This document shows, piece after piece, positions 54,450 through 64,000 of a stretch of 64,000 nt of DNA. The stretch comes from Asterella californica (lineage: Eukaryota > Streptophyta > Marchantiopsida > Marchantiales > Aytoniaceae). The position numbers and the translations under genes are program-made. Where the stretch lies: positions 6,944,001 to 7,008,000 of the forward strand of contig JAYKYS010000011.1 in the NCBI GenBank assembly GCA_036924285.1, written 5' to 3'. How positions within the stretch are numbered: position 1 is the stretch's first letter; every line of letters starts with the position of its first letter. The notes under the pieces were generated by a model. That model saw only the letters and a program-made list of their open reading frames with translations, did no database searches and had not been told where the DNA came from.

Positions 54450-55380
54450 ACCGACGATAGAAGTTTGTCAAACCAACAAACGTCCGAACTCTACTCACAT
54501 CTATGGGACGTGTGATGCGTGCAATAGCCTCAACCTTTGTTTGTTGAACATCCAACCCACCTGGGTAGATGGTGTTGTCCAGATATTCTACCAACTCTTG
54601 GAAGAACTTACACTTCCCAAGGTGTAATTTCAACGCATGAGCTCTCAATCGCTCGAACACATCTCGTAAGTGTCTCTCGTGCTCCTCCACAGTAGCACTA
54701 TAGACTAAGATGTCGTCAATATAACATCTAACAAAATCCAATCTTGCTAGGATCTTGTCCATCACCTTCTAAAACTCAGTAGGGGCGTTCTTCAACCCAA
54801 ATGATAAGAACCGCCACTGATATAAAAAGTTCTTGCCGTGAGAGTCAATTCTTCAGAATGCTGTCTTGGACTTATCTTCTTCTCTCATTGACAACTGATG
54901 ATACTCTGCTCGAAGATCTAAAATACTGAAGATCTTCACATGTCCCTCTGCATCAAAGATCTCCTCAGATGTCGGCATAACATACTTATCGAATTTCGTC
55001 TATCGATTGATAAGACGATAGTCTCCACACATCCGTCTATCCATGTAACTGTCATACATATCCTTCTTTGCTGGTATAATTGTGACAAATGCATACTCTT
55101 CATACGACATCTCTACCAACCCAGTCTCCAACAAGTCTTGAGTCCTACTCTAGATCAATGTTCTCTTCATGTCATTGTATATGTAAGGACGTCGAAAGAT
55201 TGGCGTGTCATTAGCTAAGTCGATCCGTATACTTGGTCCTTTCAAGGTACCCAAATTCTTCATACTAAAGGTAAAATAATTCATGTAGCTCTCCAGGAAT
55301 CTCTGAATTCTTCGTCTCTCCTCTCCTATAAGCTTGGGTCCAATCTCTGGCTCCTAAGTATCCTCTGTCACAATGTTAGA
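54450..55380 (-). pseudogene. Reverse transcriptase region of element I
   Basis: On the minus strand this is readable as a gypsy RT: a CGDYRLINR block, then YVMPTSEEIFDA, FSILDLRAEYHQL, FRCYIDDILVYSATVEEHE (catalytic IDD intact) and VRTFVGLTNFYRRYV. There are at least three internal stops upstream of 54765. The last codons before 54446 continue at 15376. The first part, near 55380-55140, is more degraded. Confidence 0.85.
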
Positions 55381-55641
55381 GGTAGAAGACAAAGTCGTTG
55401 ACTGCTATCTTGTAGCCTCTGGAGCAGTTTCCTTCTACTCATCATCAACAACTTCCATCGTCACTGTGCGAAAACTCCTACAGTCCTAGCTGCAAGCTCT
55501 ACACTCTCTCCTATGACATCTCATGATGTCTAAGAATGACGAAATCCACACGTCTCGTCTTCAATCTTTGTCTCTACCGACTCGATAGACAAAGAGCTCA
55601 GAAATGTCTGAGCAGTAACACTTGTCGATCGCATCCGACGC

Positions 55642-57366
55642 TGTCGGAGTGTGATCCGTCTACCTAGGAAAGCGCCGGGCTTCTAGCTGTGGTTGTTTGC
55701 TCAAGAGGTTGGCTTTCAGGTCACAACAGGGGCCATAAACACTCACACAGTTGTGTAGGATCCTCTAATATGCTCAAAAGGTGAAATTTAGGTTTAACTA
55801 GTAGTAATAGGTTTAAGCGGTGAACTTTGACACACAAAGAGAGGAAAACTATGAAGGTGTAGACTTCAGAACTTCTCCTACATGCAAATGAGGTACTACT
55901 GGATACACATGTGAAGTTTCAGCTTGAGATCAGTTCAGAGCACCGAGATATGGGTAGAAACTTTCTGAACAGAGAAATTACGGCAATTTCTGGTACCTAG
56001 ACAGCTATTCTGACCTAGAACAGAGAATTGGCTTGATGAATTTCAAATATTCTCACAGTATTTGAAGTCTACAGGATGCTTAACATCCCTGTGAAATTGG
56101 GACTCCTGAATGTACACAGAACTCCAGATCTCCTCCTCTGAAGTCGCTGCTCTAGATTAAGAGCTTTTCAGACCCCCTCTGCTTCAGCGGCCGCCCTGAA
56201 TTACTCAGTTACTCAATCGATATGAAACTTTTTGGGAAATCGTAGCCCTGCTGGCAGAGAACGCAACCACAAAGTTTTGAAGCGATTTCTTCGATTTTGC
56301 TGCAAGAGACACTGAAAACCCCAAAATCAACAAAAGTGATGCAGTTTTGGCATAATCTGAACTTCAATTGGGCATAACTTCATCTTTATTGCCTCAAATC
56401 GATCGAAAATTTCACTGACAGTGCTTGGCTCGACGAGCTCTATCTCCCTGTGCTCTCAGATTTCGAAGATCCCTCACCAATTGCTCGAACTCCACTCTAG
56501 AGCTCTGTTTCTAAACTTAGAGTTTTACAAAAGACAAAAATGGACCAATGGGAGTTCATAGCTCCACTTGACTGTCCTTTTGTGCCTTAAACTACCTGGT
56601 AACTTATCTACACTCATAGGCTACCACGTCAAGCCCCCTAGAGTGCCAGCGTAAAACTTAAACTACCTAAAACGACACGTAGCTCCGAAAAATAACTTAA
56701 TCAGCTAGAAAGCGTGCATGGGCGACAAGTAAGTACAACCCATGAGCTCAAACCCCTATCAGCATGGAAACCTTAAGTTATATACATTGAACGTCATAGA
56801 CAAGTAAGAAGTCACTTGCACAAGCGCACAAATGCTTGAACAAGATAACTAACATTACTATCAGCCTACTAGGACTCAAAATAGTGTTAACACCGTATGC
56901 AAAGGTGTCAAACATATACATAAAAGACTAGAAGTAATATGAGCAAACTTCTAGAACTACTAAACCTAAACGTCGGAGTAGAAGTCAAGCATGTAGCCAC
57001 CAAGTAGCGCGACATTTATCTAAAACGACACGTAGCTCCGAAAAATAACTTAAATCAGCTAGAAAGCGTACATGGGCGACAAGTAAGTACAACCCATGAG
57101 CTCAAACCCCTATCAGCATGGAAACCCTAAGTTATGTACATTAAACGTCATAGACAAGTAAGAAGTCACTTGCACAAGCGCACAAATGCTTGAACAAGAT
57201 AACTAACATACTATCAGCCTACTAGGACTCAAAATAGTGTTAACACCGTATGCAAAGGTGTCAAACATATACATAAAGGACTAGAAGTAATATGAACTAA
57301 CTTCTAGAACTACTAAACCTAAGCGTCGGAGTAGAAGTCAAGCATGTAGTCGCCAAGTAGCACGAC
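55642..57366 (-). repeat. Solo LTR A, related to element II, with an internal 352-bp tandem duplication
   Basis: It begins TGTCGGAGTG at 55642 and follows the element II LTR through to about 56760, with many substitutions. A 110-bp insertion is then followed by a non-homologous end, ...AGCACGAC. It is flanked by GACGC at 55637-55641 and 57367-57371 (ACGC if the duplication is 4 bp). Removing the insert joins GCTGAGCAGCGTC to GGATGCG in the host element I. No internal genes or second LTR are present. Orientation is given by similarity to element II. Confidence 0.8.
56667..57366. repeat. 352-bp tandem duplication
   Basis: CTAAAACGACACGTAGCTCC begins at 56667 and again at 57020. The two units stay in register to their ends with only scattered differences (for example TATATACATTGAACG against TATGTACATTAAACG). 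It lies inside solo LTR A. Confidence 0.92.
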
Positions 57367-57371
57367 GACGC

Positions 57372-58238
57372 TGCTCAGCCAATCCAAGACTAACAATCCA
57401 TGTCAAGCAATTCAAGTTCATTGTTTGATCCAATACTTGACGACGTGAAGTCTCCAACACCAAAGCTACTGCCGTCTTACCCGTAACGAAACGCATCGCT
57501 CGCTCTCTCTCATCGACAATAGACTCCACCAACTACCGTTACTGAGCATCTCACACAAGCCCAAGTCCTCCATCTCTATAAGCATGTGACGCTGGAAAGC
57601 TCACCAAAGTGAGTAACGCTATCATAAGCCGTCCCACTAGGTTCATCATGCCATGGGTGATTTATCGACGACACTCATTACTTGAGATCGTCGACTTGCA
57701 TCCAAGATGTCATCAGTTTTGAGATGTGTTGATCATCTCACTACATCATATGCACGCTTGAGCACCTCTCTCGATAACAAGTTCGTCCACCACAACCATG
57801 GACGATGTGCACGAGTTCCCACTCTCGCTGCATCTAACAACACTGTCGATCTGACCCAAGATCGCACTTGGTGCACACTCGTCATTATTTGTGTACGAGC
57901 ATCACCCAACAAAAGAACGTTCTCCAAGATGTACGCTGAAGAATCCACCTGATGCATCTAGAGATGTCGTAAGATTCGTAACATCTCCCATAACATCTTA
58001 GATCGCAGGTCATGTAAATCTTGATCTCTCTCAGTACGCGTGTGACTTGACATGACCACCCGACTATCACCAAGTGAGTGGTGCCAACAAACGTGAGATC
58101 TTGCACCCCCAACAGCGAAATATCCGACGATAATGTTTGCTGCTTGTAACGACTGATATGGACAACAACTCATGATATCTCTACACCAAACATGTCACAT
58201 GATGCAATGAGATGCATCTCGTAATCTCATCTCTCTCC
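57372..58238 (-). other. Degraded middle part of element I
   Basis: This lies between the two solo LTRs. On the minus strand short open pieces are present (57532-57372, 57957-57733), but I see no protease or other motif I can name. It should correspond to the region between gag and RT. Confidence 0.45.
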
Positions 58239-59135
58239 ACGTTGTCGAGGCGAGAGTTTCCTGGGAAGGGCGGAACCTTCTAGCTGTGATACGATCGTGA
58301 AGAAGAGGGCAAAAATCACACACGGAATACGGATCGCAAGAAAACACACCACCACGATTTTGCTCCGACCAAGATAAAACACACGGCGTGCAAGTAGATC
58401 TTCAACTCCGGATCATGCAGACTGAAAAGCTCACGCTCAAGGACTCAGAATATCAGAAAACTGCTCCTGTGAAGCACCAGCGCGTTCACCTAGAAGCTTC
58501 CTGTTTTCTTTTTCAGAAAAGTATACGTACAAGTTGTAGGTCTCCTCTCTACTCGATTCTGCTCTCTACTCTCATTCTCTCGATATCAAAACTCTGATCA
58601 GACGGAGTTCTCTTCAGACGTAACCTCTGTGTAAAATTTCTCTCCTCAGCTCTACTGTTTCTCTACTCGATAGCTTTCGCACGGTAAACTCTACTCTACT
58701 CGATGATCGGCAAACTGTGATAATGCGATAATGCCCTGAGAATTCTCTCTCTCCGGAGTACACCCCTCGGGGTTTTCCTCCACCTTACATAACCTTCAGT
58801 GTCACCTGGCAGGGGTAAAAGACGCCCTAAACAGATGGCAGCAGAAAAATAAATCACTGATAAAAAATCTACATGTAAGAAGACTATTTCACTAAACTTC
58901 GCAGGTTCATCTTTACGGACGGCCACTGAGTCGGTCATACAGTCAGCATTTGACACCTCCATCCGAAGTAACTCCACCACGGCTACCTCTGGCTACCGGA
59001 ATCACCTCGTTCTGACACGTGGATCCCGAGTTATCACAATTGTCGTTTTCCGCCCCCTTAAACTTTGAAGTGCCGTAAGTATTGCCTCAGGTATCAGTTT
59101 CACTTGATTTTTCGACCCAAGTGAATAATATGTCG

Positions 59136-59350
59136 AGCTCTACATTTTTCTACAAAAGAATTGGTACCGACTTGGAGTATCTTTGATGCCATCTCGCTAC
59201 CCCAGGACTTAGAAGGCCGCAACCGAATTCGTACTAATTACCCCGCCAACCCGAAGGTGAGAGGTCCATTTCGAAACCCGGTGGTAATCTCCCTCTAGCA
59301 GCTCGACATTTTTCTACAAAAGAATTGGTACCGACTTGGAGTATCTTGGG
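59136..59350. repeat. Direct repeat of about 47 bp, 163 bp apart
   Basis: ACATTTTTCTACAAAAGAATTGGTACCGACTTGGAGTATCTT occurs near 59141-59182 and again near 59304-59345. AATCTCCCTCTAGCA also occurs twice next to it. It is an internal duplication in solo LTR B. Confidence 0.85.
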
Positions 59351-59389
59351 AATAATCTCCCTCTAGCATCCACACTAGGTGACTGCACT

Positions 59390-59610
59390 AGTGGAGGGGT
59401 AGACGGAGGCGTCCCGCATTCACGGTACGTTTAAGGGACATCTAGTGTCCCGCCCCTAGGCAACTTGGTGCCCCTCATATTCCCTCGAAGGGGCCAGCCT
59501 ACTCCAAGCCGGTTGTGAGTCTGAAGAGATTTGATCCGGAGACCTCCTCCCTACAAGTTTCTCAGCTACACCACGAAAGCTGATCTCACAACTGGTTTTG
59601 AAGACCAGTT
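59390..59610 (-). mobile_element. tRNA-derived SINE-like sequence in solo LTR B
   Basis: On the minus strand TAGCTGAGAAACTTG (59568-59554) resembles a polymerase III A box and GATCAAATC (59536-59528) fits GWTCRANNC, with tRNA-like spacing. The downstream part is GC-rich (AGGGGCGGGACACTAG-like). It is not obviously the same SINE as the one in the element III LTR. Confidence 0.45.
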
Positions 59611-59993
59611 TCTAAGTTAATATGCTAGAAAGCTGCGGTATTTCGTCTTTCCTTTGCTAACACGAAAGGCCATAACTTTCTCTAAACATGCTCTTTTTGT
59701 ACATTTCAAATTTTAAACAAATACTACATACTACAATCTACATGGGATAAATCTAAAAGTATTTTTTGAACTCACTCAGATTTATGGTAAATTTCCCGGT
59801 ATCAGAAATCTTGTAGAAGAACCCCAAGTAACTTTTCGCCTGCAACTCCGTTTGCAACTTTTGAACATACCACGGTGATCAGCGCGACAAGACCTACGTC
59901 GTGGTGTTTTCAGATTTTCGAATGCTCACTTCTTCCAGAATCGACTTCTCTGAGGTTTTAACTCACTCAGAGAGACTAACTTCTAACTAAGAG

Positions 59994-60023
59994 GTGAATT
60001 ATTCACTATGTGGAATAATTCAC
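59994..60023 (-). promoter_or_regulatory. Conserved LTR-edge hairpin in solo LTR B
   Basis: GTGAATTATTC pairs with GAATAATTCAC around the loop ACTATGTG. Compared with 16662-16691, two stem pairs are changed on both sides and the loop is identical. Confidence 0.7.
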
Positions 60024-60036
60024 ATCACGACAACGT

Positions 60037-61225
60037 ATAAACATCGTTGTACTTGTATGCCTGCTTGCAATACCGCAACCAAACGTGTGTTGATCTCTCC
60101 AAACAGCTCCAACACATATGCACCATCCTTTGGATACTGCTACACAATGAGAGTCGTATCCAACGGTGATAAAGTCAGAGGGTCAGTACCAGGAACAACC
60201 TTTTGTTCCTCTACTGGTGGTACAAAAATTTCACTCTAAGCTTGCTGCACCTGGTAAGCGGCTCACTCTCTCTCATCGGACTGCCAACCTGGTCTGTAAG
60301 ATGTTGTCTCCGTCCAATAGTCAATCATGAACCTTATAAAATATAACACAACATCTCCAACCAATACATCATAAGACTTCACGATCGTAACGATGGCCTT
60401 GGCTCTGACCATGGAGTCATCCGTGAGATGATCTGGTCAAATTCTCATCATCAACATCTCACATGTCATTGTGTAGAACTGTACCTCTTGATCTCTCTAG
60501 AGATGTCTGTAACTAGAATGGACATCTCTCCGTCTCAGACTTCATTAAACTCAAACCAATGCACCTCTCCTTCCTCAACATCAACGATTGGACTCCAGAG
60601 TCTAACAAGACTTTCTACGGTCGATACATCTTCTCTGAAGATGCCGCCAAACAAAAGATATCACTTCGGTTGTCCAACAACACCACACCTGATGCCAAAC
60701 ATGCACGGTCAATCGTTGATCTAGTTGGTAACTCATCTAACTTGGTAGTCGCAGCTTGCCAAGTATCACTGGTAGTTGTCTTGATCCTCGAATCCATGGA
60801 CACATATACCGTTTCTCGCTGAACCACTTCAACACTGGAGGTAACAACATCTTCGCTCTCACTGAACGTGGCCGCCAGTTGGAACACTAGAGTCAAGCTG
60901 ACTCCCAATGTCCTCATATCTGTGATTGAAAATAATAGGGCTCGCAAAACTGCTCTAGTCGTCCCCAGCATCGGGTTCGAAATCCATAGACGTCTAGACT
61001 TGCATCACCTCCACTCTTGAATGTCGATGTCTCTAACTCCACTGCACCATCGGTAGACCGTTTAGGAATCATAGACGTGGTCCTCAACGCCTCTGATAAC
61101 GTGAAAGATTGAGGAAACCTAGCCTGTCTACTAGCCTCCTCGCCTTTCATATCCAACTCCACCGACGCACCTCGTGGCTCAGAGGTACGTATTGCACCTC
61201 GAGTCACTACCGCAGATGTCTCAAT
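60037..61225 (-). other. Degraded gag-to-protease region of element I
   Basis: This lies between solo LTR B and the gag fragment. Minus-strand open pieces at 60971-60615 and 61207-60914 are rich in Thr, Ser and Val, without a motif I can assign; a protease would be expected about here. Confidence 0.45.
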
Positions 61226-62131
61226 CTACGCCACACCAGCCATGAAGTCGAAGTCACCTCCTTCTCCTCCATAAAACGTGGAAGTCTTTGTTTCACAAAA
61301 TCTTCGTTGAATCATAGTCATACTAGCTATCTTCTGCTCCAACTGCTCAATCCGGGTAGCCATATTTGTTTTTGACATCGTAGTAGACAATGGATCGATT
61401 GATCCTCTCTCAGGTGTTAGACCTCTATCTCCAGCTCGAACACCACGGCCTCCTTGAGCTCCTTCGCCTCGTCCACGATCAATCTTTTCTTGCCGTAGCT
61501 CGAGATGGAGATCAAAACAATGATCAGTATTGTGACCAGGTCGTCTGCAATGCTCACATTGTCTAGGTACCGCTTGAGACATCTTTAACGTCTCATAACC
61601 ACCTCTCCTCTGTGGACAGTCCTTATGTTAATGAGGATCATCACACGTCCAACAAGGACCTGCTTGCTACTGACTAGAGAAGGACAGCATGGACTTCTGC
61701 CCATCAGATCTTTCAACACCTCCTTGGAATCGTGACTGCTCCGCACTATCCTTACCGCCACCATCACCACGCTGTTGCGTAGCTTGTGATCCTCGAGAAA
61801 AGATGGTCGTCTCATGTGGTGTCTCCTTACTGATCCTAACAACCACCACCCTTTCCTCTACATGTTGAGCTCAATCCGCTCAGCCAAACCAAAAACAACC
61901 GCTAACGTCGATGTAGTGTCTCTAAGGAGAACAACGTCTCTTACGCAGCTCCCTATCTAGTATCTCATACCAGAATTGGACTGCATGTGCTTCCGTCACC
62001 GCTTGGGTAACGTTGGTCAAGCGCCTCATGCGAGTAAACCCTTCGCGTAGGCTTTCTTCAGTTTTCCGTTGGAACTCTTGTAGATTTCTCAACTTGTCGT
62101 CTGCACACCTTGATAGTTCTTCCTCAAACAT
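61226..62131 (-). pseudogene. Gag of element I with two zinc knuckles, disrupted
   Basis: On the minus strand: capsid-like block 62131-61922 (DDKLRNLQEFQRKTEESLRE, AHAVQFWYEILDRELRKR), then broken frames, then two adjacent zinc knuckles. The first, near 61650-61610, reads CWTCDDPH followed by an in-frame stop and HKDC. The second, near 61555, is CEHCRRPGHNTDHC (CX2CX4HX4C), followed by a coiled-coil-prone stretch (MATRIEQLEQKIASM) to 61226. The CX3H spacing of the first finger is the one also found in element V Gag. Stops and shifts make it a pseudogene. Confidence 0.82.
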
Positions 62132-63384
62132 TGAAAGAACTAAACCACAAGGTAAATCTTGGTGGTATCCCGCTCACACTACCACCTACTCCACTATTAG
62201 TGGACACATCGTCGGTAGTAGGTACTCCGTCACCCGTGCATGTATCATTGCTATTGACACCCGAATTCGTAAGTGCTACGTCTCTTAAAATTGAGTCAGT
62301 AGTGATGAAAACGTAGTTGAGAAACCAATGTTATCTCCGCAAATCAATCTCCACATTGTAGTCTCGCCGAGATTCATGATAATCGTCCATCGACGGTCCC
62401 TCCAAGTGTTAGAACAAACCCTTCAACGTCATGAAGGGTGTAAACAACAATGGGTATCTACATCTGCTGTAGATCACACCAATTGTCAAACTCTTGGATG
62501 AGATCATCCAGCATAGATCTCGTCTATGTCTCACAACAACGGTGTGATGACACTTTACTCATCATCAGAAAACGCACTATCTATGTTTGACTCGTCTTCT
62601 AGAACAATCGACGACAATGATGTAGGTAGTCGGTATCTCACCCCACTCCGTGTATACTCAATGTTTGAGAAATCCTTACCAGAACCTCCCGAGAACTCCG
62701 CGATGATAGAATCTCGATGATAGAATGTCAAAATATCCGTCACCATCATAACTACCACTTGCTTAACTCCGCTCTTACTGAAGTCACATATCTCTTACTA
62801 AGACGATCAAGGTAAGGACAACATGTACTTGCCAACACCACATGCAACCTCTCACGATCTGTTGGTCGTCATTCCAACCGCATCGTGAGAGAAACAAATA
62901 GTCTGATTGATCCGCAACTCCAACCTCACTACAGACAGTACACTGGAGTGAACTCACTCCGAAAATCAAACGCTAACACAAGCAAACGCGACGCATAAAC
63001 AAAAAACAAAATATGAAAAGATTTTAACCACAAGAAGTCCAAACAATAATCTTTCACACTCAAACATTCACATAAAGAAAAACCCTATCTCACTCGGATT
63101 GACGTTTTCTCTTCGGTGATCACATGCACAATATATGATCACCAACCGTCGATAATTGATACTTAAGGTCATTAATTAAATGTCTACATCTCTAGTAGTT
63201 CCAAAAATATCTATCTTATAGCTCTACTAGCTCATCCAAGACAACTACCACCAATTATCTCCAAATGCGTCTCCACGATATAAGCAAACACTATCACAAC
63301 TATAGCTTCCTCTTAATACTGTGAGGTCGCTTTATCACTCTTCTAAGAAAGTGCGAGAAAGTCTTCTATTATGTTCAGGTTTTT
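62132..63384. other. About 1.25 kb with no recognisable gene
   Basis: This may hold the 5' part and LTR of element I, but I found no matching counterpart at the left edge near 12.3-13.3 kb. Open frames are short and unremarkable. AT content rises from 62960 to 63330. Confidence 0.4.
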
Positions 63385-63459
63385 ACTTGATCAGGCCCCC
63401 AGAACGAATCGCGGACTTGATCGGACCCCTCTTATAAATCCCTTCTTGATCGGACCCCC
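63385..63459. repeat. Three copies of a 30-bp unit (CTTGATCGGACCCC)
   Basis: CTTGATCAGGCCCCC near 63386, CTTGATCGGACCCC near 63416 and CTTGATCGGACCCCC near 63445, spaced about 30 bp. It lies 250 bp upstream of the open frame at 63707, so it may be a terminal or subterminal repeat of the element that frame belongs to, or a promoter repeat. Confidence 0.7.
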
Positions 63460-63706
63460 AACTTGCAACAGCCCGTAAAACAAGTAACTGTGTCATGTCA
63501 GAGTACAGCTCGGACTGTATATGTCATGCTTACAACTGAAGTGTCGGAAGTGTTTTCCGAGAAATTTGAAAATTTGCATACTGATAACACAGTGACCAAT
63601 TTCTCTCTTTATTCGGCAAGGGGTAAAAATTCGTCGACTGATACTTCAGAAGAGAATAGAGTGCGACGGGTGTAGTTAGGAAGCAGTGAGTGCAGACACT
63701 TAAACG

Positions 63707-64000
63707 ATGGAGGATGTGGAATCTCTTAGTACTGAAGAGGAGAGATGTCTAGATGGATTATATTTTGAGGATATTGACAGACACGAGTTTACGTTGGATG
63801 CGAGGACCGATGAAGAAAGAGACTTGAGCATACTAGATCAATGGCGGCGACAAATGTCACAAGTTCGAGCTGATGACCGCGTGTTGCAAGGAAGAACATT
63901 AGAGTCATTGCGTGATGCTGCATGCAGATTGAAGTTGGGAGCGGAATTCTCATCCTTCAAAGATTTTGATTTTGCTGTTGATAGCTGGTGTTTCCTTCAT
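63707..64000 (+). CDS. N-terminal part of a protein running off the window, possibly MULE-type transposase
   Basis: ATG at 63707 opens a frame with no stop for 98 codons to the last base of the window. The start is acidic (MEDVESLSTEEERCLDGLYF), with a charged middle (WRRQMSQVRADDR). It then reads GAEFSSFKDFDFAVDSWCF, which resembles the first motif of plant MULE transposase and FAR1-like N-terminal domains (a phenylalanine, SF-xF, then an AV-xW helix). That resemblance is by eye only; no DDE or SWIM zinc finger can be seen because the gene is cut. It could also be an unrelated host gene. Confidence 0.45.
   Translation, partial: MEDVESLSTEEERCLDGLYFEDIDRHEFTLDARTDEERDLSILDQWRRQMSQVRADDRVLQGRTLESLRDAACRLKLGAEFSSFKDFDFAVDSWCFLH

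Larger units (their letters stand above)
58243..60032 (-). repeat. Solo LTR B (element II-related family)
   Basis: 1790 bp, TGTCGAGGCG...CATCACGACA, flanked by ACGT at 58239-58242 and 60033-60036. Its two ends match the element II LTR (CCTGGGAAGG-CG-AACCTTCTAGCTGTGAT at one, the covarying hairpin at the other); the middle does not. It has no internal coding region, so it is an LTR-LTR recombination product or an LTR-only remnant. A SINE-like segment and a direct repeat lie inside it. Confidence 0.85.
13300..62131 (-). mobile_element. Element I: old, decayed Ty3/gypsy element, minus strand, host of all the nested insertions
   Basis: Read on the minus strand from the right, the recognisable parts are gag with two zinc knuckles (about 62131-61226), unassigned middle parts, RT (about 55300-54450), RNase H (15376-15007) and integrase (14120-13740), followed by a degraded C-terminal tail to about 13300. 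The sequence is cut by solo LTR B (58243-60032), solo LTR A (55642-57366) and element II (15381-54445). At each cut the frame or sequence is continuous once the insert and one target duplication are removed; for example FYRRYV before 54446 continues as KRFSAIEKPLTKL at 15376. Many stops and frameshifts mark it as long dead. Its own LTRs were not found, so the outer limits are approximate. Confidence 0.85.

Overview
The window is nuclear DNA of a eukaryote, most likely a streptophyte (green plant lineage; a charophycean alga such as Chara fits, but that is inference). The support is one intact chloroplast-type gene with at least 15 short exons and GT-AG introns (an NAD(P)-binding/CIA30 protein of the HCF173 family), a SUVH-like SRA-domain gene, and a very dense Ty3/gypsy landscape. 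No bacterial or organellar operon structure is seen.

Layout. 1-1035 is a degenerate AT-rich repeat field. 2457 to about 7.0 kb holds the HCF173-like gene on the minus strand; I could read exons B to O end to end with consistent splice phases and a stop. 7.1-9.8 kb is intergenic with several short palindromes. 10068-11150 encodes a protein that ends exactly at the end of its SRA domain, with no SET domain in view. 11.2-13.1 kb holds small direct duplications.

From about 13.3 to 62.1 kb the DNA is essentially one locus: an old minus-strand Ty3/gypsy element (I) into which others have inserted like nested dolls. Element II (minus, 15381-54445) sits inside the RT region of I. Element IV (plus, 20697-50854) sits inside the protease region of II. 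Element III (plus, 29326-48428) sits inside the right LTR of IV. Element V (plus, 32219-40980) sits inside the gag of III. Two solo LTRs (55642-57366 and 58243-60032) also interrupt I. Removing each insert restores the host reading frame or LTR, so the order I, II, IV, III, V is read directly. LTR similarity agrees with it: II is the most diverged, and V has LTRs that appear to differ by one base and an uninterrupted 1628-codon gag-pol.

II, III and IV form one family group with unusual shared features: LTR ends TGTCG...CGACA; a 4-bp ACGT target duplication in every clear case; a DHGS protease motif; FLDD in the RT; and gag-pro and pol in separate frames. At the gag-pro/pol junction there is a candidate -1 frameshift signal: the heptamer GGGTTTT in frame, a 7-nt spacer and a stem-loop whose pairing is conserved by compensatory changes. 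A second covarying hairpin lies just upstream of the polypurine tract, and a third lies at an LTR edge. II, III and IV are broken by stops and frameshifts, so any present activity would come from V.

Beyond 62.1 kb there is about 1.2 kb with nothing recognisable, a 30-bp triplicate, and at 63707-64000 the start of an open frame running off the window that looks like the N-terminus of a MULE-type transposase.
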